A stretch of 64,000 nt of DNA, from assembly GCF_019797865.1 (NCBI RefSeq), contig NZ_CP081869.1:310001-374000 (forward strand), written 5' to 3'. The translations under genes and the position numbers were made by a program. The stretch is from Chenggangzhangella methanolivorans. GTDB lineage: Bacteria > Pseudomonadota > Alphaproteobacteria > Rhizobiales > Methylopilaceae. Of the stretch, positions 33,747 through 42,217 are shown one piece after another (position 1 is the stretch's first letter; each line of letters begins with the position of its first letter). The notes below the pieces were generated by a model. The model was not told the DNA's origin and made no database searches. It was given only the letters and a program-made list of their open reading frames with translations.

Positions 33747-33980
33747 ATGGCTGACATCGACAGACGGGGCTCGCTCTCGGGACTGACCGAGAACGAGGCC
33801 AAGGAATTCCACAGCGTGTTCATCTCGAGCTTCATCGGCTTCACGATCGTGGCCGTGATCGCTCACATCCTCGTCTGGATGTGGCGGCCATGGATCCCCG
33901 GGCCGAACGGCTACGCGATGAACGACGTGCTCGACGGCGTGCACACGGCGCTTGCGCCGCTGACGCAGCTGATCGGTTGA
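33747..33980 (+). CDS. pufB: Light-harvesting 1 beta polypeptide
   Basis: 77 residues. One transmembrane helix with the bacteriochlorophyll-liganding histidine in [15 protein letters not shown], the hallmark of LH1 beta chains; N-terminal [17 protein letters not shown] carries the second conserved histidine. Unlike most beta chains it has a C-terminal extension ([20 protein letters not shown]). GTGGAGATGACG precedes the ATG. Confidence 0.95.
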   Translation: MADIDRRGSLSGLTENEAKEFHSVFISSFIGFTIVAVIAHILVWMWRPWIPGPNGYAMNDVLDGVHTALAPLTQLIG

Positions 33981-33990
33981 GGAGGCGCCC

Positions 33991-34179
33991 ATGTGGAAGC
34001 TGTGGCTCCTGTTCGACCCGCGAAGAGCGCTGGTGGCTCTGTTCACCTTCCTCTTCGTGCTCGCGCTCGTAATCCACTTCATCCTGTTGTCGACGAGCCG
34101 GTTCAACTGGCTGGAGCCCCACGGACCTGCGGCCAAGCCCGCGGCCTCCATCGGGACCAATGTCGGCCCCATAGGCTGA
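33991..34179 (+). CDS. pufA: Light-harvesting 1 alpha polypeptide
   Basis: 62 residues. N-terminal [18 protein letters not shown] and the liganding histidine in [17 protein letters not shown] are diagnostic of LH1 alpha. A GAGGAGG site lies ahead of the ATG. The Ala/Gly-rich tail is unremarkable. Confidence 0.96.
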   Translation: MWKLWLLFDPRRALVALFTFLFVLALVIHFILLSTSRFNWLEPHGPAAKPAASIGTNVGPIG

Positions 34180-34190
34180 AGTCCAAGAAC

Positions 34191-34241
34191 CGCCGGCGGC
34201 GGGACGGCCCGGCCTCAAGCCACGCCTCCCCGCCGTCGGCG
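34191..34241 (+). terminator. Intercistronic hairpin between pufA and pufL
   Basis: CGCCGGCGGCGGG (34191-34203) pairs with CCCGCCGTCGGCG (34229-34241) with a single G-T pair. In Rhodobacter, hairpins at this place protect the pufBA segment and cause its excess over pufLM. The same role is likely here by analogy. No poly-T follows, so it is probably a decay barrier rather than a full terminator. Confidence 0.65.
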
Positions 34242-34300
34242 ATCCATCCCTCAAGGCATGAACGCGCAACAAGACGGCGACCGCCGAGGAGGAGCGTCCC

Positions 34301-35140
34301 ATGGCGATGCTCAGTTTCGAGAGAAAATACCGCGTCCGCGGCGGCACCCTGATCGGCGGCGACCTGTTCGACTTCTGGGTCGGGCCGTTCTTCGTCGGCT
34401 TTTTCGGCGTCGCGACGATCATCTTCGCCGGCGTCGGAATCTCGATGATCCTCTACGGCGCGGCGCTCGGGCCGACCTGGAACCCGTTCCTGATCTCGAT
34501 CAATCCGCCGGACCTCAAATACGGCCTCGGCTTCGCGCCGATGAAGGAGGGCGGCATCTGGCAGGTCGTGACGATCTGCGCGATCGGCGCCTTCGGCTCA
34601 TGGCTGCTGCGCGAGGTGGAGATCTGCCGCAAGCTCGGCATCGGCTACCACGTGCCGTTCGCCTTCAGCTTCGCGATCCTGGCCTATGTCACGCTGGTGG
34701 TGTTCCGCCCGATCCTGATGGGATCGTGGAGCTACGGCTTCCCGTACGGGATCTTCACCCACCTCGATTGGGTGTCGAACACGGGCTACGCGTATCTCCA
34801 GTTCCACTACAATCCGGCGCATATGATCGCCATCACGTTCTTCTTCACGACCGCGCTCGCGCTCGCGATGCACGGCGGCGCGATCCTGTCGAGCTCCAAC
34901 CCGGGTCCCGGCAAGGAGATCAAGACCGCCGAACACGAGAACACCTACTTCCGCGACACCATCGGCTATTCGATCGGGCCGCTCGGCATCCATCGTCTTG
35001 GGCTGTTCCTTGCGCTTTCGGCCGTCTTCTTCAGCGCCGTCTGCATGATCATCTCGGGACCTTACTGGCCTGAGGGCAAGAGCTGGGCCGACTGGTGGCT
35101 GTGGTGGAAGGACATCTACATCTGGCGCAAGCCCGTGTGA
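34301..35140 (+). CDS. pufL: Photosynthetic reaction centre subunit L
   Basis: 279 residues with five transmembrane helices. It binds the special pair, accessory pigments, QB and the non-haem iron. N-terminal [20 protein letters not shown] and [20 protein letters not shown] (special-pair histidine region) are diagnostic. A GAGGAGG site precedes the ATG. pufM follows after 10 bp. Confidence 0.98.
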   Translation: MAMLSFERKYRVRGGTLIGGDLFDFWVGPFFVGFFGVATIIFAGVGISMILYGAALGPTWNPFLISINPPDLKYGLGFAPMKEGGIWQVVTICAIGAFGSWLLREVEICRKLGIGYHVPFAFSFAILAYVTLVVFRPILMGSWSYGFPYGIFTHLDWVSNTGYAYLQFHYNPAHMIAITFFFTTALALAMHGGAILSSSNPGPGKEIKTAEHENTYFRDTIGYSIGPLGIHRLGLFLALSAVFFSAVCMIISGPYWPEGKSWADWWLWWKDIYIWRKPV

Positions 35141-35150
35141 GGAGGGGACG

Positions 35151-36527
35151 ATGGCTCAATACCAAAACATCTTCACGCGCGTTCAGGTCCGCGGGCCGCT
35201 CTATGCGGGCGTGCCCATGGACCGGCCCGGCCCGTTCGAACGCCAGACGCCGCTTCGGTTCAACTACTGGATCGGCCGGTTCGGCGACGCGCAGATCGGC
35301 CCGATCTATCTCGGGTGGCTCGGCCTGGCCTCGCTCATGTGCGGGTTCCTGGCGATCGAGATCATCGGGCTCAACATGCTGGCCTCGGTCAACTGGAGCC
35401 CGCAGGCCTTCATCCGCGAGTTCTTCTGGCTGAGCCTCGCGCCGCCGCCGCCCGAGATGGGCTTCAAGATCATCCCGCCGCTGAAAGAAGGCGGCTGGTG
35501 GGTGATGGCGGGCTTCTTCCTCACCTCGGCGATCCTGCTCTGGTGGGCGCGCATGTATCGCCGGGCGCGGGCTCTCGGCCTCGGCACGCATGTGGCCTGG
35601 GCCTTCGCCAGCGCGATCTTCCTCTACCTCGTGCTCGGCTTCATCCGGCCGTTCGCCATGGGGTCATGGTCGGAGGCGCCGCCCTTCGGCATCTTCCCGC
35701 ATCTCGACTGGACCCAGAACTTTTCGCTGCGCTACGGCAACCTGTTCTACAACCCGTTCCACGCGCTCTCGATCGCGTTCCTCTACGGCTCGGCGCTGCT
35801 GTTCGCGATGCACGCCGGCACGATCCTCGCCGTCTCCCGCTACGGCGGCGACCGCGAGATCGAGCAGATCGTCGATCGCGGCACCGCGACCGAGCGCGCG
35901 GCCCTGTTCTGGCGCTGGACCATGGGCTTCAACGCCACGATGGAGTCGATCCATCGCTGGGCGTGGTGGTTCGCGGTGCTGGTGACGCTGACCGGCGGCA
36001 TCGGGATCCTGCTCACCGGCACGGTCGTGGACAACTGGCAGGAATGGGCGGGGCGCCACGGCTACGGCACCCAGATCATCACGCAGGCCGCGGTCGCCTC
36101 ACCCGCGCAGGCCGCACCCGGATCGACCGCTCCCGGCTCCGGCAGCGGCGCGGCGGGACAGCAGCCCGGCGCTCCGGGACAGGGCGGCGCACAGCCCGCG
36201 GCGGCTGGCGGCCAGGACATGGCGGCGGGCGAAAAGGTCTTCGCCAAGTGCAAGACCTGCCATGAGATCGGCCCGAACGCGAAGGCGAAGATCGGTCCGC
36301 CGCTCACTGGCGTCGTCGGCCGCCCCGTGGCGAGCGTTCCGGGCTTCGCCTACAGCGAGACGCTCAAAAAGAAGGCCGGCGAGATCGGCAACTGGGACAA
36401 GGAAAAGCTGCAGCAGTGGCTGACTGATCCCGCAAAGTACGCCGGCGGAACCGTCAAGATGATGTTCAAGCTCGCCAAGCCGGAAGAGCGGCAGGCGGTC
36501 GTGGACTATCTGGAAACGCAGAAATAG
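35151..36527 (+). CDS. pufM: Reaction centre subunit M fused to a C-terminal monohaem cytochrome c
   Basis: 458 residues; ordinary PufM has about 310-330. Residues 1 to about 310 are a normal M subunit: five helices, the [19 protein letters not shown] region and [12 protein letters not shown] near the QA/iron site. Residues about 312-356 are an Ala/Gly/Pro/Gln linker. Residues about 357-458 are a class I cytochrome c with haem motif CKTCH at 367-371, then [20 protein letters not shown] and a Met ligand candidate in VKMMFKL (Met437/438), ending in a C-terminal helix. The M C-terminus is periplasmic, the right side for haem attachment and for donation to the special pair. No frame break occurs across the junction, and no separate pufC follows, so I infer a tethered donor in place of soluble c2, cy or PufC. 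Confidence 0.93.
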   Translation: MAQYQNIFTRVQVRGPLYAGVPMDRPGPFERQTPLRFNYWIGRFGDAQIGPIYLGWLGLASLMCGFLAIEIIGLNMLASVNWSPQAFIREFFWLSLAPPPPEMGFKIIPPLKEGGWWVMAGFFLTSAILLWWARMYRRARALGLGTHVAWAFASAIFLYLVLGFIRPFAMGSWSEAPPFGIFPHLDWTQNFSLRYGNLFYNPFHALSIAFLYGSALLFAMHAGTILAVSRYGGDREIEQIVDRGTATERAALFWRWTMGFNATMESIHRWAWWFAVLVTLTGGIGILLTGTVVDNWQEWAGRHGYGTQIITQAAVASPAQAAPGSTAPGSGSGAAGQQPGAPGQGGAQPAAAGGQDMAAGEKVFAKCKTCHEIGPNAKAKIGPPLTGVVGRPVASVPGFAYSETLKKKAGEIGNWDKEKLQQWLTDPAKYAGGTVKMMFKLAKPEERQAVVDYLETQK

Positions 36528-36576
36528 CATCCCACATCGCGTCGGATGGAAGGGACGAATTCCTGGAACGCTCTCC

Positions 36577-36593
36577 GACGCATGCGATGCGTC
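36577..36593 (+). terminator. Possible hairpin terminator after pufM
   Basis: GACGCATGCGATGCGTC forms a 7-bp stem with a 3-base loop 50 bp after the pufM stop. There is no clear U tract, so this is only a candidate end of the puf transcript. The 170 bp between pufM and the next remnant hold no convincing gene. Confidence 0.3.
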
Positions 36594-36699
36594 CAGTGTT
36601 TCAGAAGCCGCCCCCGACATCCGACGCGAGCGCCCTTCCCGAGCGACGTGTGCGGCCCTACGGGGCCGACCTCGAACGGAGGCGTCTCTTTCGTCGTCG

Positions 36700-36935
36700 T
36701 CACCGTCCAGATCCACTTCGACGGAAGGAACTCGCGGACGCGTAGGCGTCCTCCATGAACTGGAAGTAGATCATTCTCTATCGCGAATCTTGGCGAGGAT
36801 GGAGAAGGGCGATGTGAAGACATGGCCGAGCTCCACCGAGCGACAGGTGAGCTTTCCGAAGATGGCGACGGTCTCGCCCGAGGCGATCTGGTCGGTGATC
36901 GAAAAATCCTCGACGCGCCAATAGCTCGCGACCCG
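36700..36935 (-). pseudogene. Remnant of a SnoaL-like (NTF2-fold) protein
   Basis: Reading the minus strand from about 36935 gives SYWRVEDFSITDQIASGETV, then AIFGKLTCRSVELGHVFTSP and FSILAKIRD; one base later, in another frame, IYFQFMEDAYASASSFR runs to a stop at 36700-36702. The pattern (a strand with FGKLTCRS, then a closing YFQFMEDAYASASSF) matches the C-terminal half of SnoaL/ketosteroid-isomerase-like proteins. A stop lies just before the first residue shown and no N-terminal half is visible, so the gene is truncated as well as shifted. Function of any intact ancestor is unknown. Confidence 0.55.
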
Positions 36936-37383
36936 TCAGCGCCGGTCGCCCCGGACGAGCCGAGCCTGGGCCGGCTGTTTCTCGCGCTTTTCGTCTCGCC
37001 AATCGCGCCCATCCTGCTGTTCGCCCTCTATCGGCGAGGCGACGCGGAAGGCTCGCCCCGGGTTCGTCGACGGTCTCTTCGCCGGCATCCTCGGCGCTGT
37101 CCCCGTGGTCTTGGCGCTGGGCATCCCGATGGTGTCGCTGCTTCGAGGCCGCATTCGGCCGACGCTGACAAATGGCGTGCTTGCAGGCGCGGCCATCGCG
37201 TCCGCACCCTGGTGGATCGCCGCCGCTCTCAGCGGCCCCGGCTATCTTTCGACCGTAACAGGCCTCGCGCTGCCGGCCACGGCGCTGGGGGGGGCTTGGC
37301 GGGGCGATCTTCTATGCCGTCGGGGCGCACCGTTTCTCCGCCGATCGCAAAACCCGCTCTCGCAGGCCCACGTCAGTCGCGTA
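36890..37383 (+). pseudogene. Small polytopic membrane protein, two frame breaks
   Basis: Hydrophobic segments follow one another through three frames: LGRLFLALFVSPIAPILLFAL, shift near 37062, then GFVDGLFAGILGAVPVVLAL and NGVLAGAAIASAPWWIAAAL, TVTGLALPATALG, shift in the long G run near 37290, then GAIFYAVGAHRFSADRKTRS to a stop near 37383. About 150 residues with four helices. I do not recognise the family. The start is not clear and its 5' part overlaps the SnoaL remnant on the other strand. It may be an intact gene with two run-length errors. Confidence 0.45.
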
Positions 37384-37453
37384 ACCACACGCTAATGCGA
37401 CCGGCTGGGCGACCGCTCTCGCCCCTCTTCCAACTGCCATGGAGCTTACCGCG

Positions 37454-38383
37454 ATGGCGTCCTTCCTGAAGCGACTGTTCGGCAAGGAGCCCGGCGCGCC
37501 GATCGATGCGCCGCCTGTGCTCGATCACGCCTCGACGCTGGAGCGCGCCCGCAACGAACTCGCGCTGAAGACGGGGTTCGCCAACCAGTTGTTCCAGCTC
37601 GGCGACCGCGCCTGGGCGGTCGATCTCGAGAAGGGCGAAATCGTCTTCACCTCCGACGACGGCATGAAGGCGACCGCGCCGGTTCAGGTGATCGGCACGC
37701 TCGACCGCGAGAAGCAGACCTGGATGTGGGGCTGGGATCATCCGTCGGTTCCGGCCCCTTGCGCAATCGACGCCGGGCTCGCGCGCGATTTCGGCGAGAA
37801 GCGCGGGCTCGCCCAGTTCACCACCCGCGTCATTCCCTGCGATGAGCAGACCGCCTGGGACTTCGCGGCGCTCGCTATGCATCTGTCAGGCGGCGAAGGC
37901 GCCTATCGCGGGCCTGCCGGCCCAACGCTGGTCTACATGACCTTCGGGACCGTCACGCTGTCAGCCGATCAGCCGCGCCCGCTGCGTCAGGAAAAGGATT
38001 TTTCGGCCGGCCTCGAGCCCGTCGACGCGCCGGACGTGATCGCGCATGTCCATCGCTATTGCGAAGAGATCCACGCGATCGAGCGCGCCCACAACGCGCT
38101 TCCGGAGGAGCTGCAGCCTGATCGCTTCAAGGCCGCGATCGACGCCCAGCAGCCGGTCTATGAGCGCTACTGGCGGCGCGACGACGACTACTGGCGCCCG
38201 TGCTCCATCGCCTCGCACTCGGAGATGGATCTTTCCGCCACGACGAACTGGCGGACGTTTTCCCGCGGGCCAGGGCGCTACCGCGTGACCTATACCTACG
38301 CCCGTGCCGGGCTCGAAAGTCCGCGCGCCTATGACGTCGACCGGTTCGACGACGGGCTGAGGATCATCGACAGCCTGTTTTGA
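37454..38383 (+). CDS. DUF6882-like protein
   Basis: About 309 residues, soluble. The first two thirds (AWAVDLEKGEIVFTSDDGM, WMWGWDHPSVP, DEQTAWDFAALAMHLSGG, LVYMTFG) resemble the DUF6882 family, whose function is unknown. The remainder (RYWRRDDDYWRPCSIASHSE) is a separate polar domain. The start at 37454 has GGAG nine bases upstream; an in-frame ATG at 37439 is the alternative. No obvious functional link with the neighbours. Confidence 0.7.
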   Translation: MASFLKRLFGKEPGAPIDAPPVLDHASTLERARNELALKTGFANQLFQLGDRAWAVDLEKGEIVFTSDDGMKATAPVQVIGTLDREKQTWMWGWDHPSVPAPCAIDAGLARDFGEKRGLAQFTTRVIPCDEQTAWDFAALAMHLSGGEGAYRGPAGPTLVYMTFGTVTLSADQPRPLRQEKDFSAGLEPVDAPDVIAHVHRYCEEIHAIERAHNALPEELQPDRFKAAIDAQQPVYERYWRRDDDYWRPCSIASHSEMDLSATTNWRTFSRGPGRYRVTYTYARAGLESPRAYDVDRFDDGLRIIDSLF

Positions 38384-38400
38384 CTTGGCTGCGGCCTCGA

Positions 38401-38907
38401 TCAGCGGAGCTGGAGGACGTTCGCGCCGATCTCGGGATCGACCTCCCGCTCGAGACGCTCCGAATGGACCGTGACGGTGATCTCGGCCGAGCCGGTTCCG
38501 ACAGTGAGCGCCAGCGCGTGCCCGCCATAAGTCGCGAAGGTCGCGTCGGAGACGGCGGCGTGCGCGTGGATCGACGGCTTGCCAGATTGCCAGGCGATGC
38601 TGCCGGTCAGGCTCGCCATCTCGACCTTCGAGAAGGTCCGCGGATCGAACGCCTTCTTCTCGAAGTCGTAGAACCCGAAGGTCGCGGTCTCCAGAAAGCC
38701 GATGCCCGTCAGGCTGGCCCCGCCAAACTTTTCCCGCTCGGCGAGTTTCGTCACTTCGGCGAAGACGTCGTCGCCGCGCCGGAGCACCATCAGGAAGCCG
38801 GTCGGAGTCTTGACGTAGCGTCGCCGGTCGTCGTCGGCCGCGACCGCAGCGCCAAACGCGCCCAGGCACGTAGCCAGGAGCACCGCCGCTCCGAAAAGGC
38901 GCTTCAT
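38401..38907 (-). CDS. Secreted DUF296/PPC-domain protein
   Basis: 168 residues. A signal peptide is clear (MKRLFGAAVLLATCLGAFGAA then AVAADD). The rest is one PPC (DUF296, PD1-like) domain: GFLMVLRRGDDVFAEVTKLA, GASLTGIGFLETATFGFYD and the HAHAAVSD metal-site-like motif. PPC proteins are mostly cytoplasmic or nuclear trimers; export to the periplasm is less usual. Role unknown. Convergent with the DUF6882-like gene, with only 17 bp between stops. Confidence 0.75.
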   Translation of the reverse strand: MKRLFGAAVLLATCLGAFGAAVAADDDRRRYVKTPTGFLMVLRRGDDVFAEVTKLAEREKFGGASLTGIGFLETATFGFYDFEKKAFDPRTFSKVEMASLTGSIAWQSGKPSIHAHAAVSDATFATYGGHALALTVGTGSAEITVTVHSERLEREVDPEIGANVLQLR

Positions 38908-39188
38908 TCGTCTGCTTCACCGCGCTGTCAGAGCCGCGATCCCGCCGGCTGCCGCTCCAACCCGAGACCTATGCCGATTGCGCACGCCGGCGAGGCCCGC
39001 GCACGACTTCTTGAGCTAGACGGGTCTGAAGCTCCGCTGCGGCAGCAAGGCGTCGAACGGGACTGAGTTTGCCGAGGGCGACAGGTTCCGGCCGGCCTGC
39101 GCCACAAGCGGAACTTGGCTGCGCTCCGAGAGCCCGACCCTCGCAGCTAAGACGCCTTCGGTCTCTGGTTGGACGCGCGGAAAAAGAG
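38908..39188. other. Intergenic region without a convincing gene
   Basis: 281 bp between the DUF296 gene and the flavin monooxygenase gene. I see no conserved protein, RNA gene or clear terminator. On the minus strand a short phrase (VPLVAQAGRNLSPSANSVPF) recalls a worn coding fragment, but it is not enough to name a family. Confidence 0.4.
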
Positions 39189-40520
39189 CTAGCTTGCGAT
39201 TCGACGCGCGCCATTGCGGTTTACGGGCATCGCCAGGCCAAGATGGTCGCGCAAGGTCGAGCCTTCATAGGCGTGGCGGAAGATCCCGCGCTTGCGCAGG
39301 ATCGGCACGACCTCGTCCACGAAGATCTCGAGGCCGTCAGGCAGGACGTCGGGCATGAGGTTGAACCCGTCGGCGGCTCCCGCGTGGAACCAAGCCTCGA
39401 TGTCGTCGGCGACCTCGACGGGTGAGCCCACGATGACCCGGTGCCCGGTGCCGCCGCCGAGCTTTCGCAACAGCTGGCGCACCGTCAGCCCGTCGCGGCG
39501 GGCGGTGTCGTACATGGCGCGGAAGAAGGTCTGCGAGCCGTCGACCGGTAGCTCGATCGCGTCCGGCAGCGGGCGGTCGAGATCGAGGTTTGCGGGGTCG
39601 ACCTTGAAGATGCCCGCGACCCGCACGAGGCTGTAATCGCCCGGAATGAGCGACCAGAGCCGGTCCTCGCGCCGCCGCGCCTCTTCGTCGGTCGAGCCGA
39701 TCACCGTGGCAAGGCCAGGCAGCGTCACGATGGCCTCCGGGCGTCGGCCGTAGCGGGCAGCGCGCCGGCGGATGTCGGCCGAGAAACTGACGCCCTCCTC
39801 GATCGTGAGAGCCACCGAGAAGATCGCCTCGGCGTGCCGGGCGGCAAGCTCGCGGCCGTCCTCGGATCCGCCCGCCTGCACCACGACGGGATGGCCCTGT
39901 GGCGAGCGCGGCAGGTTCAGCGGGCCCTTCACCGAGAAGTGCCGGCCCGAATGCTGGATAGAATGGACCTTCGAAAGGTCGAGGAACTGGCCCGAGGCCT
40001 TGTCGCCGACGAGCGCGTCGTCCTCCCAGCTGTCCCAGAGCGCGGTGACCACCTCGGTGAACTCCGCCGCGCGTTCATAGCGCGTGGCGTGCGCCGTGAC
40101 GTTGTCGAAGCCGAAATTGCGCGAGGCCGCGGCGTCCGCGGTGGTGACGACGTTCCACCCCGAGCGGCCGCCCGAGACGAGGTCGAGCGTCGCGAAGCGC
40201 CGGGCGATGTTGTAGGGCTCGTTGTAGGTCGTCGAGGCGGTCGCGATGAGCCCGATATTCTCGGTCGCGGCCGCGACCGCGGTGAGCAGGAGCGTCGGCT
40301 CGAGCGCGTGGAACGGCCGGTATTCCGGCCGGTCGCTGAGGGCGGGCACGTCCGCCAGGAACACCGCGTCGAAGGTCCCGCGCTCGGCGATCCGGGCGGT
40401 CTTCACATAGTGCGCGGCCGTCAGGAAAGCGTCGGGCTCGCTGGCCGCGGCGCGCCAGGCCGAGCCGTAGAAGCCGGCGTTCAACATGTTGACGTTGAGG
40501 TGCAGCTGGCGCTCGGCCAT
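39189..40520 (-). CDS. NtaA/SnaA/DszA-type flavin-dependent monooxygenase
   Basis: 443 residues, luciferase-like (TIM-barrel) FMNH2 monooxygenase. Family motifs are ASTTYNEPYNIARRFATLDL, SGGRSGWNVVTT and QGHPVVVQAGGSEDG. Relatives use reduced flavin from a separate reductase to cleave C-S or C-N bonds (sulfones, nitrilotriacetate). With the genes upstream (ABC transporter, DszC-like enzyme) a role in organosulfur use is likely. The start is the ATG at the complement of 40518-40520. No partner flavin reductase is visible in the window. Confidence 0.85.
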   Translation of the reverse strand: MAERQLHLNVNMLNAGFYGSAWRAAASEPDAFLTAAHYVKTARIAERGTFDAVFLADVPALSDRPEYRPFHALEPTLLLTAVAAATENIGLIATASTTYNEPYNIARRFATLDLVSGGRSGWNVVTTADAAASRNFGFDNVTAHATRYERAAEFTEVVTALWDSWEDDALVGDKASGQFLDLSKVHSIQHSGRHFSVKGPLNLPRSPQGHPVVVQAGGSEDGRELAARHAEAIFSVALTIEEGVSFSADIRRRAARYGRRPEAIVTLPGLATVIGSTDEEARRREDRLWSLIPGDYSLVRVAGIFKVDPANLDLDRPLPDAIELPVDGSQTFFRAMYDTARRDGLTVRQLLRKLGGGTGHRVIVGSPVEVADDIEAWFHAGAADGFNLMPDVLPDGLEIFVDEVVPILRKRGIFRHAYEGSTLRDHLGLAMPVNRNGARRIAS

Positions 40521-40531
40521 GCCGGTCTCCT

Positions 40532-42217
40532 TCACGGGTGGGCTGGGGCGCGGTCTTCGGCGTGGAGCGGCGGCGGAATCGAGCCGATGAGGGCGCGCGT
40601 GTAGTCGTGGATCGGCGCGTCGAACACCGCGTCGGTCTCGCCCTGCTCGACGATCCGGCCGTCCTTCAGGATCAGGATCCGGTCCGCGACGTGCCGTACG
40701 AGCGCGAGATCGTGGCTGATGAACAAGAGCGCCGTGCCGAGCCGGGATTGGAGCTCCGCGATCAGGTCGACCACCTGCGCCTGGATGCGGACGTCGAGCG
40801 CCGAGACCGGCTCGTCGCAAATGATCAGCGCAGGCTCGGCCGCAAGCGCCCGGGCGATCGCGACGCGCTGCCGCTGGCCGCCCGAAAGGGTCGCGGGCCG
40901 CCGGTTTTTGTAAGCGTGGTCAAGCCCGACCTGTTCGAGCAGCGCCGCGGTCCGGTCGCGCCTGGCCTGACTGGACAGTCCTGAAAGGTTCTCGCCGATG
41001 ATGTCTGCGACGCGGTAGCGCGGGTCGAAGCTGCTCAGCGGATCCTGCGGGATGTATTGCAGCTTCGGCCGCAAGGCGCGCCGCTCCCGTTCGGCGACGA
41101 CCGACCATTGGCGGCCGAGCAGCCGGACGTTCCCGGCGTCCGGCTCCAGGAGACCGAGTGCGATCTTGGCGAGCGTCGACTTGCCGGAGCCCGACTCCCC
41201 CACCAGTCCCACCACCTCGCCGGCGCGGATGGTGAGCGACACGTCGTCGAGCGCCGTGAAGGCCTTTGCGGCGTTGCCGGCCGCATAGCGCTTGGTGAGG
41301 CCGCTCGCCTCGAGGACCGGCGCCTCGCCGATCGGCGCGCGGGCGGGCAGCGGGTCGCGCAGGATCCGGATCGCGCCCGCAGCGTCAGGCGCGATCCGGG
41401 CCGACGACAGCCGCGCCCCGCGCGAGCCTTTCGACGGCGACGCCGCGATCAGCTCGCGCGTGTAGCCATGGCGCGGGCGCGCCAGCACCTCGGCGGTTGG
41501 GCCGCTGTCCACCACGCGCCCGCGCCGCATGACGTGGACGCGATCGGCGACGCCCGCCACGACGGAAAGGTCGTGGCTTATGAGCAGGAGCCCCGCGCCT
41601 GCCGCCACGAGGTCGCGAAGCACGGCGACCACCTGGGTCTGGATCGCGGCGTCGAGCGCCGTGGTCGGTTCGTCGGCGATGACGAGCCTAGGACCGCCGG
41701 CGATCGCGGCCGCGATCAAAGCGCGCTGCCGCAGCCCGCCCGACAGCTGGTGGGCGTATTGGCGGGCGCGGCGGTCCGGGTCCGGGACGCCGACGCGGGA
41801 CAGCGCCTCCCGCACGAGCCCGTCACCGGCGTCGCGCGGCGCCAGCAAGCGGTGATGGCGCGCCGCCTCGACGACCTCCCGGCCGATCGTGCGCAGCGGA
41901 TCGAGCGAGGTCAGCGCGTCCTGCATCACGAGGCCTGCGAAGCGTCCGCGGATCGCCCGCCAACGCCGCTCGTCGAAGCCGAGCGCGTCCTCGCCGGCGA
42001 TCCGGAAGCGCCGCGCGGTCATCTGGGCGTCGGCGCCCGCGAGCCCCAGGAGACTGCGCGCCGTGACGCTCTTGCCGGAGCCTGACTCGCCGACAAGCGC
42101 CACGCACTCGCCCGCCCGCACCACGAGATCGACGTTCTGCACGGCCGGCGTTCCGGGGTCCGCGCCGAAGGCGACCGTCAGGTCTTCGATCTCGACCAGC
42201 GTCTCCCGCGCGCTCAC
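40532..42217 (-). CDS. Dual-domain peptide/nickel-type ABC transporter ATPase (DppD-DppF fusion)
   Basis: About 561 residues with two complete ATPase modules. The first has Walker A GESGSGKSVTARSLLG and signature LSGGLRQRALIAAAI; the second has Walker A GESGSGKSTLAKIALG and signature LSGGQRQRVAIARAL. In Dpp/Opp systems these are usually two proteins. Starts with a GTG overlapping the permease stop. It energises import by the permeases and binding protein encoded just upstream. Confidence 0.93.
   Translation of the reverse strand: MSARETLVEIEDLTVAFGADPGTPAVQNVDLVVRAGECVALVGESGSGKSVTARSLLGLAGADAQMTARRFRIAGEDALGFDERRWRAIRGRFAGLVMQDALTSLDPLRTIGREVVEAARHHRLLAPRDAGDGLVREALSRVGVPDPDRRARQYAHQLSGGLRQRALIAAAIAGGPRLVIADEPTTALDAAIQTQVVAVLRDLVAAGAGLLLISHDLSVVAGVADRVHVMRRGRVVDSGPTAEVLARPRHGYTRELIAASPSKGSRGARLSSARIAPDAAGAIRILRDPLPARAPIGEAPVLEASGLTKRYAAGNAAKAFTALDDVSLTIRAGEVVGLVGESGSGKSTLAKIALGLLEPDAGNVRLLGRQWSVVAERERRALRPKLQYIPQDPLSSFDPRYRVADIIGENLSGLSSQARRDRTAALLEQVGLDHAYKNRRPATLSGGQRQRVAIARALAAEPALIICDEPVSALDVRIQAQVVDLIAELQSRLGTALLFISHDLALVRHVADRILILKDGRIVEQGETDAVFDAPIHDYTRALIGSIPPPLHAEDRAPAHP

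Noticed and set aside
36546..36758. A 70-codon plus-strand open frame just after pufM, considered as a pufX or new puf gene
   Set aside because: No hydrophobic helix, Arg/Pro-rich, and it runs antisense into the SnoaL-like remnant.
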